A DNA stretch of 64,000 nucleotides, taken from Clostridia bacterium. Its GTDB lineage: Bacteria > Bacillota > Clostridia > Oscillospirales > Acutalibacteraceae. Position numbers and translations under genes: made by a program. The number at the start of each line of letters is the position of its first letter. Positions within the stretch are counted from its first letter, which is position 1. The notes beneath the pieces are model-generated. The model was not told the DNA's origin and searched no databases. It worked only from the letters and a program-made list of their open reading frames with translations. Location: positions 124,001 through 188,000 of the forward strand of contig JAFQVM010000030.1 in NCBI GenBank assembly GCA_017407995.1, read 5' to 3'. Below are positions 8,132 to 17,454 of this stretch, in pieces.

Positions 8132-9382
8132 TTAAGCCTTCCTTATAGCCTTGATAATTGCGCTGATTTTCGGCGGAGTACCGTAAAGCAGAACGCCTAC
8201 TCGGTAAATCTTCGCAGAGACAACTCCTATGCCTATCACTGAAGCTATCAGAATCGCAATTGATATCGCAATTTCATAAACAGGCACGGTAGTCATTACA
8301 ACACGTGCAAACATAACCATGGGAGATGTAAACGGAATATAGGAACAAACTTTTATTAACGTAGTATCAAAGTTTCCTGTTCCCATAGACACCATAACCA
8401 CTATAAAACCTGCAACAAAAATCAACACTATGGGTGTTACCGAGGTGTTTATATCCTCAAGCTTAGAGGCTGTTGAACCAACAGCACTAAACATAAACGC
8501 ATAGATTAAAAATCCGAGAACGAAGAAAACAAGCATATATATAAGCAAGTCAACGGGCATATCAAACAGCGACTCTATCATGTCTGCGCCTTCCCAATAT
8601 GACTTATTGATATTGAAGAACAACAGAGCCGAACCAAATATCGAAACAAGTTGCACAAATCCCGCTGTGCATGAGGCTATAACCTTACCAAACATCATAC
8701 TCACAGGGTTTGCACTTGTAATCAAAAGCTCCATGGCACGGGAACTCTTTTCGGTCGCAACATTGTTTGCAACCATCTGACCGTAAAGAAGAATCACCAT
8801 ATACAACGCCATAATCATAATGTACGTATATAGATAATTCTGAAATTGGTCCTTGCCGAGTGTCTGCGTCTCGTGCTGAATCTGAGCACTCAGGACCTCT
8901 TCTGCCTGCTCTGCCGATATTCCGTTGCCCACCATGAATCCCATTCGGTAGACGCTTAAAAGCACCTCATCGGCTATCTGTGTATTCATATCCATCATCG
9001 AAAGGTTGTTTACATAGTATGTATACTCTGTAGGATTGCTCATAACAAACGCACATTCCGCATCACCCGAAACAATGCGCTCTTTTATATCATCAACGCT
9101 GCCCTGCGCCGCTTCAACCTTGTAGTCCAAAAAAGACGCTGAGAAAATCTCCGAAACATATTCTGCATTTTCTCCCGCAACAAGCATTACAGGCAATTCT
9201 TCAACATCTTCATAAGACTCAACGTTTGTTGAGTTATCTTCTTTATCAAAAGTTTCACTGATTCGGGGGAAGAACATAACAACAGTAATAGCCAGCACAA
9301 AAAACAAAGTGATGCCTACAAATACTTTGTTCGTAAAATAGTTTTTTAACTCAAATTTAAGTATTTTTCCAAACTGTTTCAT
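8132..9382 (-). CDS. ABC-2 type exporter permease (NatB-like)
   Basis: The start is the ATG at 9380-9382, preceded by AGGAGG 8 nt away; an upstream GTG lies inside that ribosome site. The 416-residue protein has one N-terminal transmembrane helix (about 20-40), an extracytoplasmic domain of some 130 residues, then about five C-terminal helices. This is the layout of NatB/YhaP-type ABC-2 permeases. The central segment EKSSRAMELLITSANPVSMMF is the typical cytoplasmic coupling region. It follows its ATPase gene by 12 nt. Members of the family export Na+ or antimicrobial peptides; the substrate here is not known. Confidence 0.86.
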   Translation of the reverse strand: MKQFGKILKFELKNYFTNKVFVGITLFFVLAITVVMFFPRISETFDKEDNSTNVESYEDVEELPVMLVAGENAEYVSEIFSASFLDYKVEAAQGSVDDIKERIVSGDAECAFVMSNPTEYTYYVNNLSMMDMNTQIADEVLLSVYRMGFMVGNGISAEQAEEVLSAQIQHETQTLGKDQFQNYLYTYIMIMALYMVILLYGQMVANNVATEKSSRAMELLITSANPVSMMFGKVIASCTAGFVQLVSIFGSALLFFNINKSYWEGADMIESLFDMPVDLLIYMLVFFVLGFLIYAFMFSAVGSTASKLEDINTSVTPIVLIFVAGFIVVMVSMGTGNFDTTLIKVCSYIPFTSPMVMFARVVMTTVPVYEIAISIAILIASVIGIGVVSAKIYRVGVLLYGTPPKISAIIKAIRKA

Positions 9383-9394
9383 TATGCACACCTC

Positions 9395-10285
9395 CTATTC
9401 CTGATGTCCTGCATACTCAACAAATATATCGTTGAGCGACGGTTCAAACACTTTTACCTCATCGATATCGTAGCTTTCGACAAGACCTTTCATTACGGTC
9501 TGTTTGTCATCGGGAGAATCAAGCGTAACAATAAGCTCTCCGTTTTCTGTAACAGCACAGTTTTCTCCAAAGCTTTCGGCAATCTCAGCTGTCTGCTCAG
9601 ACCTTATCACAAGACGGTCTCTCGGATAGTTTCGCTTGATTTCATACAAATCTCCCGAAAGGACAACCTCTCCTCCGTTTAATATCGCAATACTGTCACA
9701 AAACTCCTCTATGTAGTTCATCTGGTGACTTGAAAAAAGTACAATTTTGCCCTTTTCTATTTCTTCCTTGACGACATCTTTCAAGAGCATTGCGTTTACA
9801 GGGTCAAGACCCGAAAAAGGCTCATCAAGTATTACAATCTGCGGGTCATGGGCAAGGGCTGTAATAAGCTGTATTTTCTGCTGGTTTCCCTTTGAAAGAG
9901 TATCAAGACGCTTGTTGCGGTATTCGGTCATGCCGAGTCTTGCAAGCCATCGGTCAACAGACTTCACTGCATCGCTGCGTTTCACACCGTTAAGTTCTGC
10001 GAAATACACAAGTTGGTCAATAATTTTCTTTTTGGGATAAAGTCCACGCTCTTCGGGAAGATATCCGAATTTAACCTTTTTATAATCAATCGGTTTTCCG
10101 TCAAGCAAAACCTCTCCGCCGTTTGCAGGGAACACATTCATCAAAATACGAATAGACGTTGTTTTTCCAGCTCCGTTTCTGCCGAGCAGGCCAAATGCCT
10201 GACCGCCCTGGGCACAGAGCGATACACCCTTAAGAACTTGCTTTTCGCCAAAACTTTTTTCAATGTTTTTCAGTTCTAATACCAT
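9395..10285 (-). CDS. ABC transporter ATP-binding protein (NatA-like)
   Basis: A 296-residue ATPase. Walker A GRNGAGKTT (about 37-45), signature LSKGNQQK, Walker B ending ILDEPFSGLD and a switch His in LFSSHQM are all present. The C-terminal extension of about 80 residues after the ATPase core is typical of NatA/YhaQ-like proteins (DUF4162 region). The ATG at 10283-10285 follows GGAGG; upstream in-frame codons lie in a terminator hairpin and were rejected. It pairs with the downstream permease as a two-gene exporter. Confidence 0.88.
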   Translation of the reverse strand: MVLELKNIEKSFGEKQVLKGVSLCAQGGQAFGLLGRNGAGKTTSIRILMNVFPANGGEVLLDGKPIDYKKVKFGYLPEERGLYPKKKIIDQLVYFAELNGVKRSDAVKSVDRWLARLGMTEYRNKRLDTLSKGNQQKIQLITALAHDPQIVILDEPFSGLDPVNAMLLKDVVKEEIEKGKIVLFSSHQMNYIEEFCDSIAILNGGEVVLSGDLYEIKRNYPRDRLVIRSEQTAEIAESFGENCAVTENGELIVTLDSPDDKQTVMKGLVESYDIDEVKVFEPSLNDIFVEYAGHQE

Positions 10286-10300
10286 AAAAGAAACCTCCGC

Positions 10301-10331
10301 AAAAAAGTGCGTAGCCAAGACGGCTACGCAC
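10301..10331 (-). terminator. Intrinsic terminator between ricT and the ABC pair
   Basis: A 10-bp perfect stem (10307-10316 with 10322-10331) and a 5-nt loop, followed on the minus strand by six T residues. It lies immediately before the NatA-like ribosome site. No separate promoter for the ABC pair is obvious downstream of it, so it may act as a leaky terminator or attenuator. Confidence 0.75.
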
Positions 10332-10362
10332 CAAAATGCAGCCGTCCTACGCCGCATCAAAT

Positions 10363-11232
10363 TTATCCTTCAATATCCTTAAATGCTTCCATCTCAGAAC
10401 GATTTACCTTTATCTGAGCATCTTTAATAATCTTAACCTCACGGCGACCGAAAGTATGGGGAGCCGCCTCAGGACATCTGTCAAGCCTTACCTTGAGCAC
10501 ACCCGAAATAAGGTTTGTCTCAACTACGACACCCTTACCTTCGGGAGTATCAACTATTGCGCCCTGCTTTGGCGTGATTTTGAGCAGATGCTCATAGGTA
10601 TCCTGCTCATATTTCAAGCAGCACATCAGCCTGCCACAAGTTCCGCTGATTTTAACAGGGTTGAGGGACAAGCCCTGCTCCTTTGCCATTTTTATGGACA
10701 CAGGCTGGAAATCTCCGAGAAACGTACTGCAGCAAAACGGTCTGCCGCACATGCCCAAACCTCCGAGCATCTTAGACCCGTCACGCACGCCTATCTGCCT
10801 TAACTCAATGCGTGTACGGAATACTCTTGCAAGGTCCTTTACAAGCTCACGGAAGTCAACACGGACATCCGAGGTGTAATAGAACAGTATCTTGCTGCCG
10901 TCAAAAGCGTACTCAACATTGACAAGCTTCATCATGTCAAGGCCGTGTTCAGCAATTTTCTCAATACAAATATCAAAAGCTTCCTGCTCTTTTACACGGT
11001 TCTCGCTAACTACCTTTAAATCCGCCTCTGTTGCCCTGCGAACAACCTTTTTTAGCGGTTTTACTATCTGAGAATCATCAACATCACTGTTTTCAAGAGC
11101 TATCTCACCGCACTCGATGCCTCGCACAGTTTCAACTATAACATGGTCGCCCTTTTCAAATTTATCGTCTACAGGGTCGAAATAGTAAACCTTTCCGACC
11201 TCTCTGAATCTAACTCCGACTACTCGAGCCAT
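10363..11232 (-). CDS. ricT: PSP1/RicT-family protein (YaaT)
   Basis: A 289-residue PSP1-domain protein. In Bacillus, RicT (YaaT) joins RicA and RicF in the Fe-S-containing Y-complex that supports RNase Y-dependent mRNA processing and Spo0A phosphorylation. The N-terminus VVGVRFREVGKVYYFDP and the Cys-rich block (LGMCGRPFCC, then SGTCGRLMCCLKYE, about 163-205) match the family closely; these Cys ligate the Fe-S cluster. I chose the ATG at 11230-11232 because AAAGGA is 8 nt upstream; another ATG 9 nt upstream overlaps that site. It follows holB by 24 nt. Confidence 0.92.
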   Translation of the reverse strand: MARVVGVRFREVGKVYYFDPVDDKFEKGDHVIVETVRGIECGEIALENSDVDDSQIVKPLKKVVRRATEADLKVVSENRVKEQEAFDICIEKIAEHGLDMMKLVNVEYAFDGSKILFYYTSDVRVDFRELVKDLARVFRTRIELRQIGVRDGSKMLGGLGMCGRPFCCSTFLGDFQPVSIKMAKEQGLSLNPVKISGTCGRLMCCLKYEQDTYEHLLKITPKQGAIVDTPEGKGVVVETNLISGVLKVRLDRCPEAAPHTFGRREVKIIKDAQIKVNRSEMEAFKDIEG

Positions 11233-11256
11233 TTGTTTCATCCTTTCGGTATATCT

Positions 11257-12123
11257 TTATCTGCCTGATGCCCGACGCATGTCTGCACATAGGCGGGTTA
11301 TAAGCAGGTTATAATTTTCGTTCCTGTCGATGGATTGAGAAATATCTCTCAAACAATCCATCATTTTCATCAGCGACACAGTTGTCTGAGAAGCAGCAAG
11401 CTTTTGTGCTTGTTGAGTATATTCACCCTCACAACTGCCGCCCGACTTTAAAATCACCGCTAAACGGAAAATCTCCTCAAGCTCAGGCAAGACCGCACGA
11501 AGCAGAGCCTTGTCCTTTTCAAAAACAGACGTAGCGCTCATCAGAGAAAACTCGTTTGCTTCAGGCAGGGCATCGGCAAAAGCCTTAGCTGCCGCAACAG
11601 CCTCCTCATCGACCTTTCTGCCTCCGCCTTGCGAAAACACAACACAGCGGGACAGTACCGTCTGTAAAAATGCATTTCTGTCAGGAGTCAGCAGCAAAAA
11701 GCAAACCGACTCAGGTGGCTCCTCTAAAATTTTAAGCAGCGCATTCTGCGCCTGAGCAGACATATTGTTTGCGTTTTCCAATATATAAACCTTGCGCTCA
11801 GCCTCATTGGGTACGATATATGCATCGCTTCTGATTTCACGCACGGTTTCCACCTTGAAGCTGTTGGGCGTATCGCCGCCTGTAAAAACACGTATATCAG
11901 GATGACAGTCCGACCTGGCTTTCATACATCCCAAACACATTCCGCAAGGTTTTTCACCCTCACCCGTGCAGACAAGCGCCGTAGCAACGCAAACAGCAGT
12001 AAGCTTTAACCGTTCGGAATCCTCATCCTCAAAAATTGAAGCATGGGGAAAACGCCCTGAGCTGACAGCACAGCTCAGAGTTTCTTTAAGAGCATCGGAT
12101 ACAGAAAGCTCATCAAAGCCCAT
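11257..12123 (-). CDS. holB: DNA polymerase III delta' subunit
   Basis: A 288-residue AAA+ clamp-loader subunit. Features: FPHASIFED near the N-terminus in place of a functional P-loop, a Cys zinc module (CGMCLGC, about residues 60-66, with neighbouring Cys), and the sensor-helix region AQNALLKILEEPPESVCFLLLT (about 132-153), with SRC arginine-finger context shortly after. It sits between darA and ricT as in Bacillus yaaQ-yaaR-holB-yaaT; yaaR is missing. Confidence 0.92.
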   Translation of the reverse strand: MGFDELSVSDALKETLSCAVSSGRFPHASIFEDEDSERLKLTAVCVATALVCTGEGEKPCGMCLGCMKARSDCHPDIRVFTGGDTPNSFKVETVREIRSDAYIVPNEAERKVYILENANNMSAQAQNALLKILEEPPESVCFLLLTPDRNAFLQTVLSRCVVFSQGGGRKVDEEAVAAAKAFADALPEANEFSLMSATSVFEKDKALLRAVLPELEEIFRLAVILKSGGSCEGEYTQQAQKLAASQTTVSLMKMMDCLRDISQSIDRNENYNLLITRLCADMRRASGR

Positions 12124-12143
12124 ATGCTTCCCCCATAAGTTTC

Positions 12144-12467
12144 TTAGAGTTTATAAAACTGGTCGACGTCCAGCACGAACACAGTAGCACCGCCTACCGT
12201 AACCTCAACAGGTGCTGTCACAAAGCTCTCCGCCACATAAGACGGTGAAGGCGTCACAAACTGTGCTCTCTTAGAACTGAACTTTCTTATTATATCAATA
12301 AGACCTTCAAGGCGTTCTTCTTCAACACCTATGAGCAGGGTAACATTTCCCGCTTTCAAAAAACCGCCTGAGGTTGAAAGCTTTGTAGCACTGAAACCGG
12401 CTTGTGTTATCTCACCGAGGACAGTATGGCAATCATCATTGCTTATTATCGCTATTACTAATTTCAC
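12144..12467 (-). CDS. darA: Cyclic-di-AMP receptor protein (PII-like)
   Basis: A 107-residue PII-like trimeric protein of the DarA/PstA (YaaQ) family. The N-terminus MKLVIAII, the T-loop region SGGFLKAGNVTLLIGVEE and the terminal beta strands match the family, which binds c-di-AMP at the trimer interface. The start is a GTG at 12465-12467 with AAGGG upstream; a second GTG 9 nt earlier is in the ribosome site. The large B-loop segment (KFSSKRAQFVTPSPSYVAES) is present. Its output partner is not known in any species with certainty. Confidence 0.9.
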   Translation of the reverse strand: MKLVIAIISNDDCHTVLGEITQAGFSATKLSTSGGFLKAGNVTLLIGVEEERLEGLIDIIRKFSSKRAQFVTPSPSYVAESFVTAPVEVTVGGATVFVLDVDQFYKL

Positions 12468-12559
12468 AAAAGTCACCCTTCCTCTCTTTTAAGACTGCTG
12501 ATTTCTCAGTCTTAGTTTAATTAATATGTATCATATTTTTTATTATAATGTATTTCGTT

Positions 12560-13900
12560 TTATTTTACAACTTTTATATTAAAAATCCCATAACTTAAAA
12601 GCTGAGAAACCTCATTTTTTCCTATTTTCTCACCGGGCATAACCACAGGTATAGCCGGCGGACACGGACAAAAAACCTCCGCCGCAACTCTGCCGACACT
12701 TTTTTCAACGGGTACGCTTTCGCTCTGTGAGAGCAGAGCTTCACGTGGAGATATAACCTTTTGCGGCAGTGCAGCTCTTACCAACACGCTTTGAGCGGGC
12801 TCACGTTTTTCGTTGCATATTTTTTCAATTGCTCTGCTCAGCACATCAAAATCCTCTTGTGTATTCATGACAGAGGGAATGAGTATCACCTTACCCTGAC
12901 CCGCATATTCCGGCTCGACTCCGTTCAGACGCAACAGCTCGCCAAACTCACCGTCTGAAAAACCAAGCATCGATGTATCAAAGGCTATTCTTGCAGGGTC
13001 ACAAATCCCCTGCGCAACGGCAAGACCCATCTCAGCACACAAGTCTTTTATTTTGTTCACTCTCCCGACAAGCACCTCTATTTGCTCCCTGCCGTTTTCA
13101 CATAAGAATGCACGTGCAAGGTCAAGAGATATCATTATCGGATACGACGGACTTGTTGAGCCGAACAACGCCATTGCCTGACGAATGTCGGGCACAAAAC
13201 GACTGTCGCAGACCTGCAGCCATGCTCCGCCTGTCATAACAGGCAGCGTCTTATGTGCTGAATCAGCGCTCATCGCTGCGCCCAAAGACGTGGGTGACAT
13301 ATCCTCTTTCAAAAACTTCAAATGCGCTCCGTGTGCATTATCAACTATAAGCGGAACACCGTGTTGTTTTGCCACTTCCGCTATGCCTTTAATATCGCTC
13401 ATCACTCCGAAATAATCGGGCGATGTTATGTAGACTGCACAAGCATCAGGATTAGCTGTTAATGCATCGCACACAGCCTGCGGTGTAATTCTCCCCGAAA
13501 AAGCTTCGCCTGCGCTGTCGTCAGGAAGAATCCAAACGGGCTCTATACCGAGCAGCGCCATAGCATTAATTGCGCTTCGATGCACCACTCTTCCGCAAAC
13601 AACCTTACCGCCATGCGGTGCAACCGCTCTGAGCATTGCCTGTATGCACAAAGTACAGCCTCCGGCACTCATAAAAGTAGCAGCCGTCCCAAAAAGCTCA
13701 GATGCAAAAACCTCTGCCTGTGCAGTAGCACCCTCGCCGTCAAAGAGACTGCCTGTATCGGGAATCTCGGTAACATCAAGAGTCTGCATCTCACTGAGCG
13801 CAGCAAGCGGCTCCGCCACACCCTTATGAGCAGGCATATGCATCGACACCATATTCTTTTTGTTGTGAGCTTTCACCGCATCGTAAAGCGGAGCTTTCAT
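12560..13900 (-). CDS. Orn/Lys/Arg decarboxylase family protein (YaaO-like)
   Basis: A 446-residue fold-type I PLP enzyme of the short Firmicute group, lacking the N-terminal wing domain of the inducible E. coli enzymes. The start SMHMPAHKG, the aspartate-containing IVDNAHGAH and the lysine that binds PLP in DSAHKTLPVMTGG (about 230) are visible. Likely reactions are arginine or lysine decarboxylation in polyamine synthesis; the substrate cannot be read from sequence. GAGGTGA precedes the ATG. It leads the yaaO-darA-holB-ricT order, with tmk missing compared with Bacillus. Confidence 0.85.
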   Translation of the reverse strand: MKAPLYDAVKAHNKKNMVSMHMPAHKGVAEPLAALSEMQTLDVTEIPDTGSLFDGEGATAQAEVFASELFGTAATFMSAGGCTLCIQAMLRAVAPHGGKVVCGRVVHRSAINAMALLGIEPVWILPDDSAGEAFSGRITPQAVCDALTANPDACAVYITSPDYFGVMSDIKGIAEVAKQHGVPLIVDNAHGAHLKFLKEDMSPTSLGAAMSADSAHKTLPVMTGGAWLQVCDSRFVPDIRQAMALFGSTSPSYPIMISLDLARAFLCENGREQIEVLVGRVNKIKDLCAEMGLAVAQGICDPARIAFDTSMLGFSDGEFGELLRLNGVEPEYAGQGKVILIPSVMNTQEDFDVLSRAIEKICNEKREPAQSVLVRAALPQKVISPREALLSQSESVPVEKSVGRVAAEVFCPCPPAIPVVMPGEKIGKNEVSQLLSYGIFNIKVVK

Positions 13901-13931
13901 AATGTCACCTCATATGATATATAGCGTTTCT

Positions 13932-13960
13932 ATTGTACCAACAAGCGGCGTTTTCGTCAA
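13932..13960 (-). promoter_or_regulatory. Sigma-A promoter for the YaaO-like operon
   Basis: Minus strand: -35 TTGACG (13955-13960), 17-nt spacer, -10 TACAAT (13932-13937). Confidence 0.75.
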
Positions 13961-13970
13961 ATAAAAGTCG

Positions 13971-13997
13971 AGCGGGAGACTGAATCTCCCGCTTTTT
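13971..13997. terminator. Terminator hairpin after the nicotinamidase-like gene
   Basis: A 9-bp perfect stem AGCGGGAGA/TCTCCCGCT with a 5-nt loop. The T run is perfect on the plus strand (seven T) but interrupted on the minus strand (CGACTTTTATTT), although only minus-strand genes are present here. Confidence 0.65.
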
Positions 13998-14519
13998 TTA
14001 TATAACATTAACTTGTATACCCTTGAGAATATCAAAAGTCTCTGCGTTAAGTTTTTTATCAAAGGAATCGGTAAGAGAGGTATCGACAGTAACTTTTGCT
14101 TCGGGCAGCGCAGTCTTTGCAAGCACTGCATTCGACAAAACACAGATATTTGATACCAGCCCTGCAAGCTCCACCTCGTCATAGTTGCCCGCTCTCAAAT
14201 ACTCTGCAAGCTCCCATGAGCCGAAAACAGGCTTTTCAAATATCTTGTCGCCGTCTTTAACAGCCTTAGCTGTTTTGCCGTATAGAGCGTGGCCCTCAGT
14301 ACCCTTTACGCAATGCACAACAGGCAGATTGCTACCCTCCTGAGTGTCGAGATAGTTCTCTGCGTGTGTGTCGAGAGTAAACGCCACCTCATCGCCTGCC
14401 AAACGGTACTCATCTATACGCTTACATATTTTCTCATCGAGCAGCTCAGCGCCCTCAAAACCTAATGCACCGTTGACAAAATCCACCTGGTAATCTACCA
14501 CAACAAGAATACGTTTCAT
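13998..14519 (-). CDS. Nicotinamidase/isochorismatase-family cysteine hydrolase
   Basis: A 173-residue hydrolase. The catalytic triad of the family is visible: Asp in VVDYQVDFVNG (about residue 8), Lys in CVKGTEG (about 92) and Cys in VSNICVLSNA (about 129). The size and the conserved ALDTH-like segment TLDTHAENY fit nicotinamidase (PncA), which would return nicotinamide to NAD synthesis, but related amidases share these residues. It lies between gatB (20 nt upstream in the direction of transcription) and a terminator, so it is probably the last gene of the gatCAB operon. Confidence 0.85.
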   Translation of the reverse strand: MKRILVVVDYQVDFVNGALGFEGAELLDEKICKRIDEYRLAGDEVAFTLDTHAENYLDTQEGSNLPVVHCVKGTEGHALYGKTAKAVKDGDKIFEKPVFGSWELAEYLRAGNYDEVELAGLVSNICVLSNAVLAKTALPEAKVTVDTSLTDSFDKKLNAETFDILKGIQVNVI

Positions 14520-14539
14520 AATAAACTTCCCTTTCTCAT

Positions 14540-15964
14540 TTAGTTTAATAAGTCCTTGAGAATCTCCGTAACAGTTTGTGCGGGAGCTTGTCCCCGCAAC
14601 GCTTTCATGCTCTGACCGATAAGATATTGCAACGCCTGAGTTTTTCCGCTCTTATATTCATTGACACTCTTCTCATTATCTTTAACTACAGTCTCAACAG
14701 TTGCGTATATAGTATCGGTATCAGTTACAAGTCCAAGGTTGTTGTCTTCGACATACTCAGCAGGGTTAATATTCTCCTCAAACACCTTTTCGAAAACCTT
14801 TTTAGCTGTACCTCTGTTTATTTTGCCCTTTTCAACCATGAGTATAATCTTACCGAGCGAATCGAAGTTGAAATCCATGTCCTCCGGTTGCTTTGCGCTG
14901 TCATGCAGAAGCTTTAATAAATCTACCAATATCCAATTAGCAGCTTCCTTTGCATTGCCGCAAACCTCATATGTGCACTCAAACAGCTTTGCCAAATATA
15001 CTGAGCCTGCAATAATTTCCGCATCATGGTCGGTAAGACCTAATTGCGTATAACGCTCAATTTTTTTGTCGGGCAGTTCGGGTATCGCTGCACGTGTCGC
15101 ATCTATCTGCTCTTGGCTTATCACTACAGGCGGAATGTCGGGCTCAGGAAAATATTTATAATCCTGCGCCTCCTCCTTTGAGCGCATGGCATAGCTTTGG
15201 CCCTCACTGTCATCCCATCTGCGGGTTTCCTGTATGACCTTTTCACCCTTTTCCAGCAAGGCTATTTGACGCTCGCTCTCAGCCTTTATTGCTCTTGCAA
15301 TAGCCTTAAAGGAGTTCATATTCTTCATTTCGGTACGCACTCCAAGTTCGAATGAGCCAACAGGACGAACTGACAGATTTATATCAGCCCTGAGAGAGCC
15401 CTCCTGCATCTTGCAGTCCGAAACGCCGATATACTGCAATATCACACGCAGCTTTTCAATGTACTCGACTGCCTCCTCAGCACTTCGCATATCAGGCTGG
15501 CTGACTATCTCCAAAAGAGGAACACCGCATCGGTTATAATCCACGAGTGTATTTATTTCATCCGCATCATGAATAAGTTTTCCAGCATCCTCTTCCATGT
15601 GTATCTCTTTTATGCGTATTTTTTTACAAGTTTCGCTCTTTCCTATTTCAATAAAACCGTCGTGACAAATCGGAAGGTAGAGCTGCGAGATTTGATAAGC
15701 CTTTGGCAAGTCAGGATAAAAATAATTTTTGCGGTCAAACTTGTTGCAACAGGCAACTTCGCAGTTCAATGCCAAACCCGTACGCACAGCAAAGTCCACA
15801 ACTGCACGATTCAGCACAGGCAGAGTGCCGGGCATGCCCAGACAGACCTCGCAAACCTGGGTGTTGGGTTCTCCGCCGAATTCTGTGGTGCAGGAGCAGA
15901 AAATCTTGGTCTTGGTCGCAAGTTCGACGTGAACTTCAAGGCCGACAACTACTTCGTAGTTCAT
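14540..15964 (-). CDS. gatB: Asp-tRNA(Asn)/Glu-tRNA(Gln) amidotransferase subunit B
   Basis: A 474-residue kinase-like subunit of GatCAB, which activates misacylated Glu-tRNA(Gln) and Asp-tRNA(Asn). The first residues YEVVVGLEVHVEL, the zinc-binding Cys set (FCSCTTEFGG...CEVCLGMPG) and the KNMNSF segment are diagnostic. The C-terminal YqeY-like tail (last 130 residues) is present. Its ATG overlaps the gatA stop by 4 nt (ATGA). Confidence 0.97.
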   Translation of the reverse strand: MNYEVVVGLEVHVELATKTKIFCSCTTEFGGEPNTQVCEVCLGMPGTLPVLNRAVVDFAVRTGLALNCEVACCNKFDRKNYFYPDLPKAYQISQLYLPICHDGFIEIGKSETCKKIRIKEIHMEEDAGKLIHDADEINTLVDYNRCGVPLLEIVSQPDMRSAEEAVEYIEKLRVILQYIGVSDCKMQEGSLRADINLSVRPVGSFELGVRTEMKNMNSFKAIARAIKAESERQIALLEKGEKVIQETRRWDDSEGQSYAMRSKEEAQDYKYFPEPDIPPVVISQEQIDATRAAIPELPDKKIERYTQLGLTDHDAEIIAGSVYLAKLFECTYEVCGNAKEAANWILVDLLKLLHDSAKQPEDMDFNFDSLGKIILMVEKGKINRGTAKKVFEKVFEENINPAEYVEDNNLGLVTDTDTIYATVETVVKDNEKSVNEYKSGKTQALQYLIGQSMKALRGQAPAQTVTEILKDLLN

Positions 15965-17430
15965 ACCGTTCCCCCTCCCGCTGTTTTTTCGTGGGCATCA
16001 TTTTTTTGCTCAAAACTGTATACCACTCCCAGCAACTCGCTTTCACAGAACGGACGACCAACAAGCTGCATACCGACAGGCAAGCCATTCGAATCAAAAC
16101 CGCACGGGACCGACACGGCAGGTAAGCCTGCAATATTTGCAGTAACAGTATAAATATCAGCCATATACATTTTTAACGGGTCAGATAAGCTCTCATTGAG
16201 CTTTGGCGCCGTCGTCGGATAAACAGGCCCAAAAACAAAGTCATATTCTTTAAAAGCATCCGAAAAGGCTTTTTGAATAATGTCTTTTGCCTGTAGTGCC
16301 TTTTTATAATACTCATCATAGTATCCCGAACTTAAAACGAAGTTTCCGAGCATAATACGGCGCTTTGTCTCAATACCAAAGGCCTCTGAACGGCTTTTTA
16401 CATAAGTTTCAAAAAGACTTTCAGCACCGTCCGAACGGTAGCCGTACCTTATTCCGTCATAGCGTGACAGATTCGATGACGCTTCGGCACAGGCGATTAT
16501 ATAGTATGTCGGAACAGCATACTTCACTTGTGGAAGCTCAAATTCTTCAACTTCTGCACCGAGTTCTTTCAGCTCATTAACCGCTGCAAGAACTGCAGTT
16601 TTTACATCTTCCTGAAGTCCGCCGCCGAAAAACTCCTTTGGGATGCCAATCCTTTTACCCTGCAAAGAGTATCTTTTTATCTTTTCAAGCTCTAATGGAG
16701 TTGACTCCACTGAGGTGGAATCTCCACTATCATATCCGCCGATAATCCCCATAAGCGCAGCGCAGTCCTCTGCATTTCGACCTATCGGTCCTATTTGGTC
16801 GAGCGATGACGCATATGCTATAAGCCCACGGCGTGAAACTCTGCCGTAGGTCGGTTTTAAACCTGTCACCGAGCACAAAGAACTCGGCTGACGAACAGAA
16901 CCGCCTGTATCAGAGCCGATAGCCAGATGCACCATCCGTGCGGCAACTGCCGCAGCAGCGCCGCCTGAAGAACCACCCGATACACGTGTTGTATCCCACG
17001 GATTTAAAGTAACTCCGAATGCCGAGGTCTCGGTAGTGGAGCCCATAGCAAACTCGTCCATATTTGTTTTGCCGACAACTATAAGCCCTGCTTTTTCTAT
17101 CAAATCAACAATATGTGCATTATATACAGGCACAAAATTTTTGAGCATCTTTGATGCACACGTAGTCTTTATCCCCTTAGTGCAGATGTTATCTTTTACC
17201 GCAATCGGTACACCCGCAAGAGCCGACAGCTCCTCACCTTTGTCTATCTGTGCCTGAACAATATTTGCACGGGCATATGCCTCATCACGGCACAAAGTTA
17301 TAAAACAGTTATATTTTTTATCCTTTTCATCTATCGCATAAAAAACGGCATCGAGCACCTCTTTGACGCTCAAATCTCTGTTTTTTATCTTTCTTGCCGT
17401 CTCAACTGCAGACAATGACAAAATATCCAT
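15961..17430 (-). CDS. gatA: Asp-tRNA(Asn)/Glu-tRNA(Gln) amidotransferase subunit A
   Basis: A 489-residue amidase-signature enzyme that releases ammonia from glutamine for GatB. The Ser-cisSer-Lys triad context is visible: AVKDNI (Lys near 79), VSGGSSGGAAAAVA (about 150-165) and GSDTGGSVRQPSS (about 173-185). Length is standard. It follows gatC by 24 nt. Its presence implies that Gln-tRNA and/or Asn-tRNA are made by transamidation. Confidence 0.97.
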   Translation of the reverse strand: MDILSLSAVETARKIKNRDLSVKEVLDAVFYAIDEKDKKYNCFITLCRDEAYARANIVQAQIDKGEELSALAGVPIAVKDNICTKGIKTTCASKMLKNFVPVYNAHIVDLIEKAGLIVVGKTNMDEFAMGSTTETSAFGVTLNPWDTTRVSGGSSGGAAAAVAARMVHLAIGSDTGGSVRQPSSLCSVTGLKPTYGRVSRRGLIAYASSLDQIGPIGRNAEDCAALMGIIGGYDSGDSTSVESTPLELEKIKRYSLQGKRIGIPKEFFGGGLQEDVKTAVLAAVNELKELGAEVEEFELPQVKYAVPTYYIIACAEASSNLSRYDGIRYGYRSDGAESLFETYVKSRSEAFGIETKRRIMLGNFVLSSGYYDEYYKKALQAKDIIQKAFSDAFKEYDFVFGPVYPTTAPKLNESLSDPLKMYMADIYTVTANIAGLPAVSVPCGFDSNGLPVGMQLVGRPFCESELLGVVYSFEQKNDAHEKTAGGGTV

Positions 17431-17454
17431 TTTAATCCTCTCTTTTGAGCAAAA

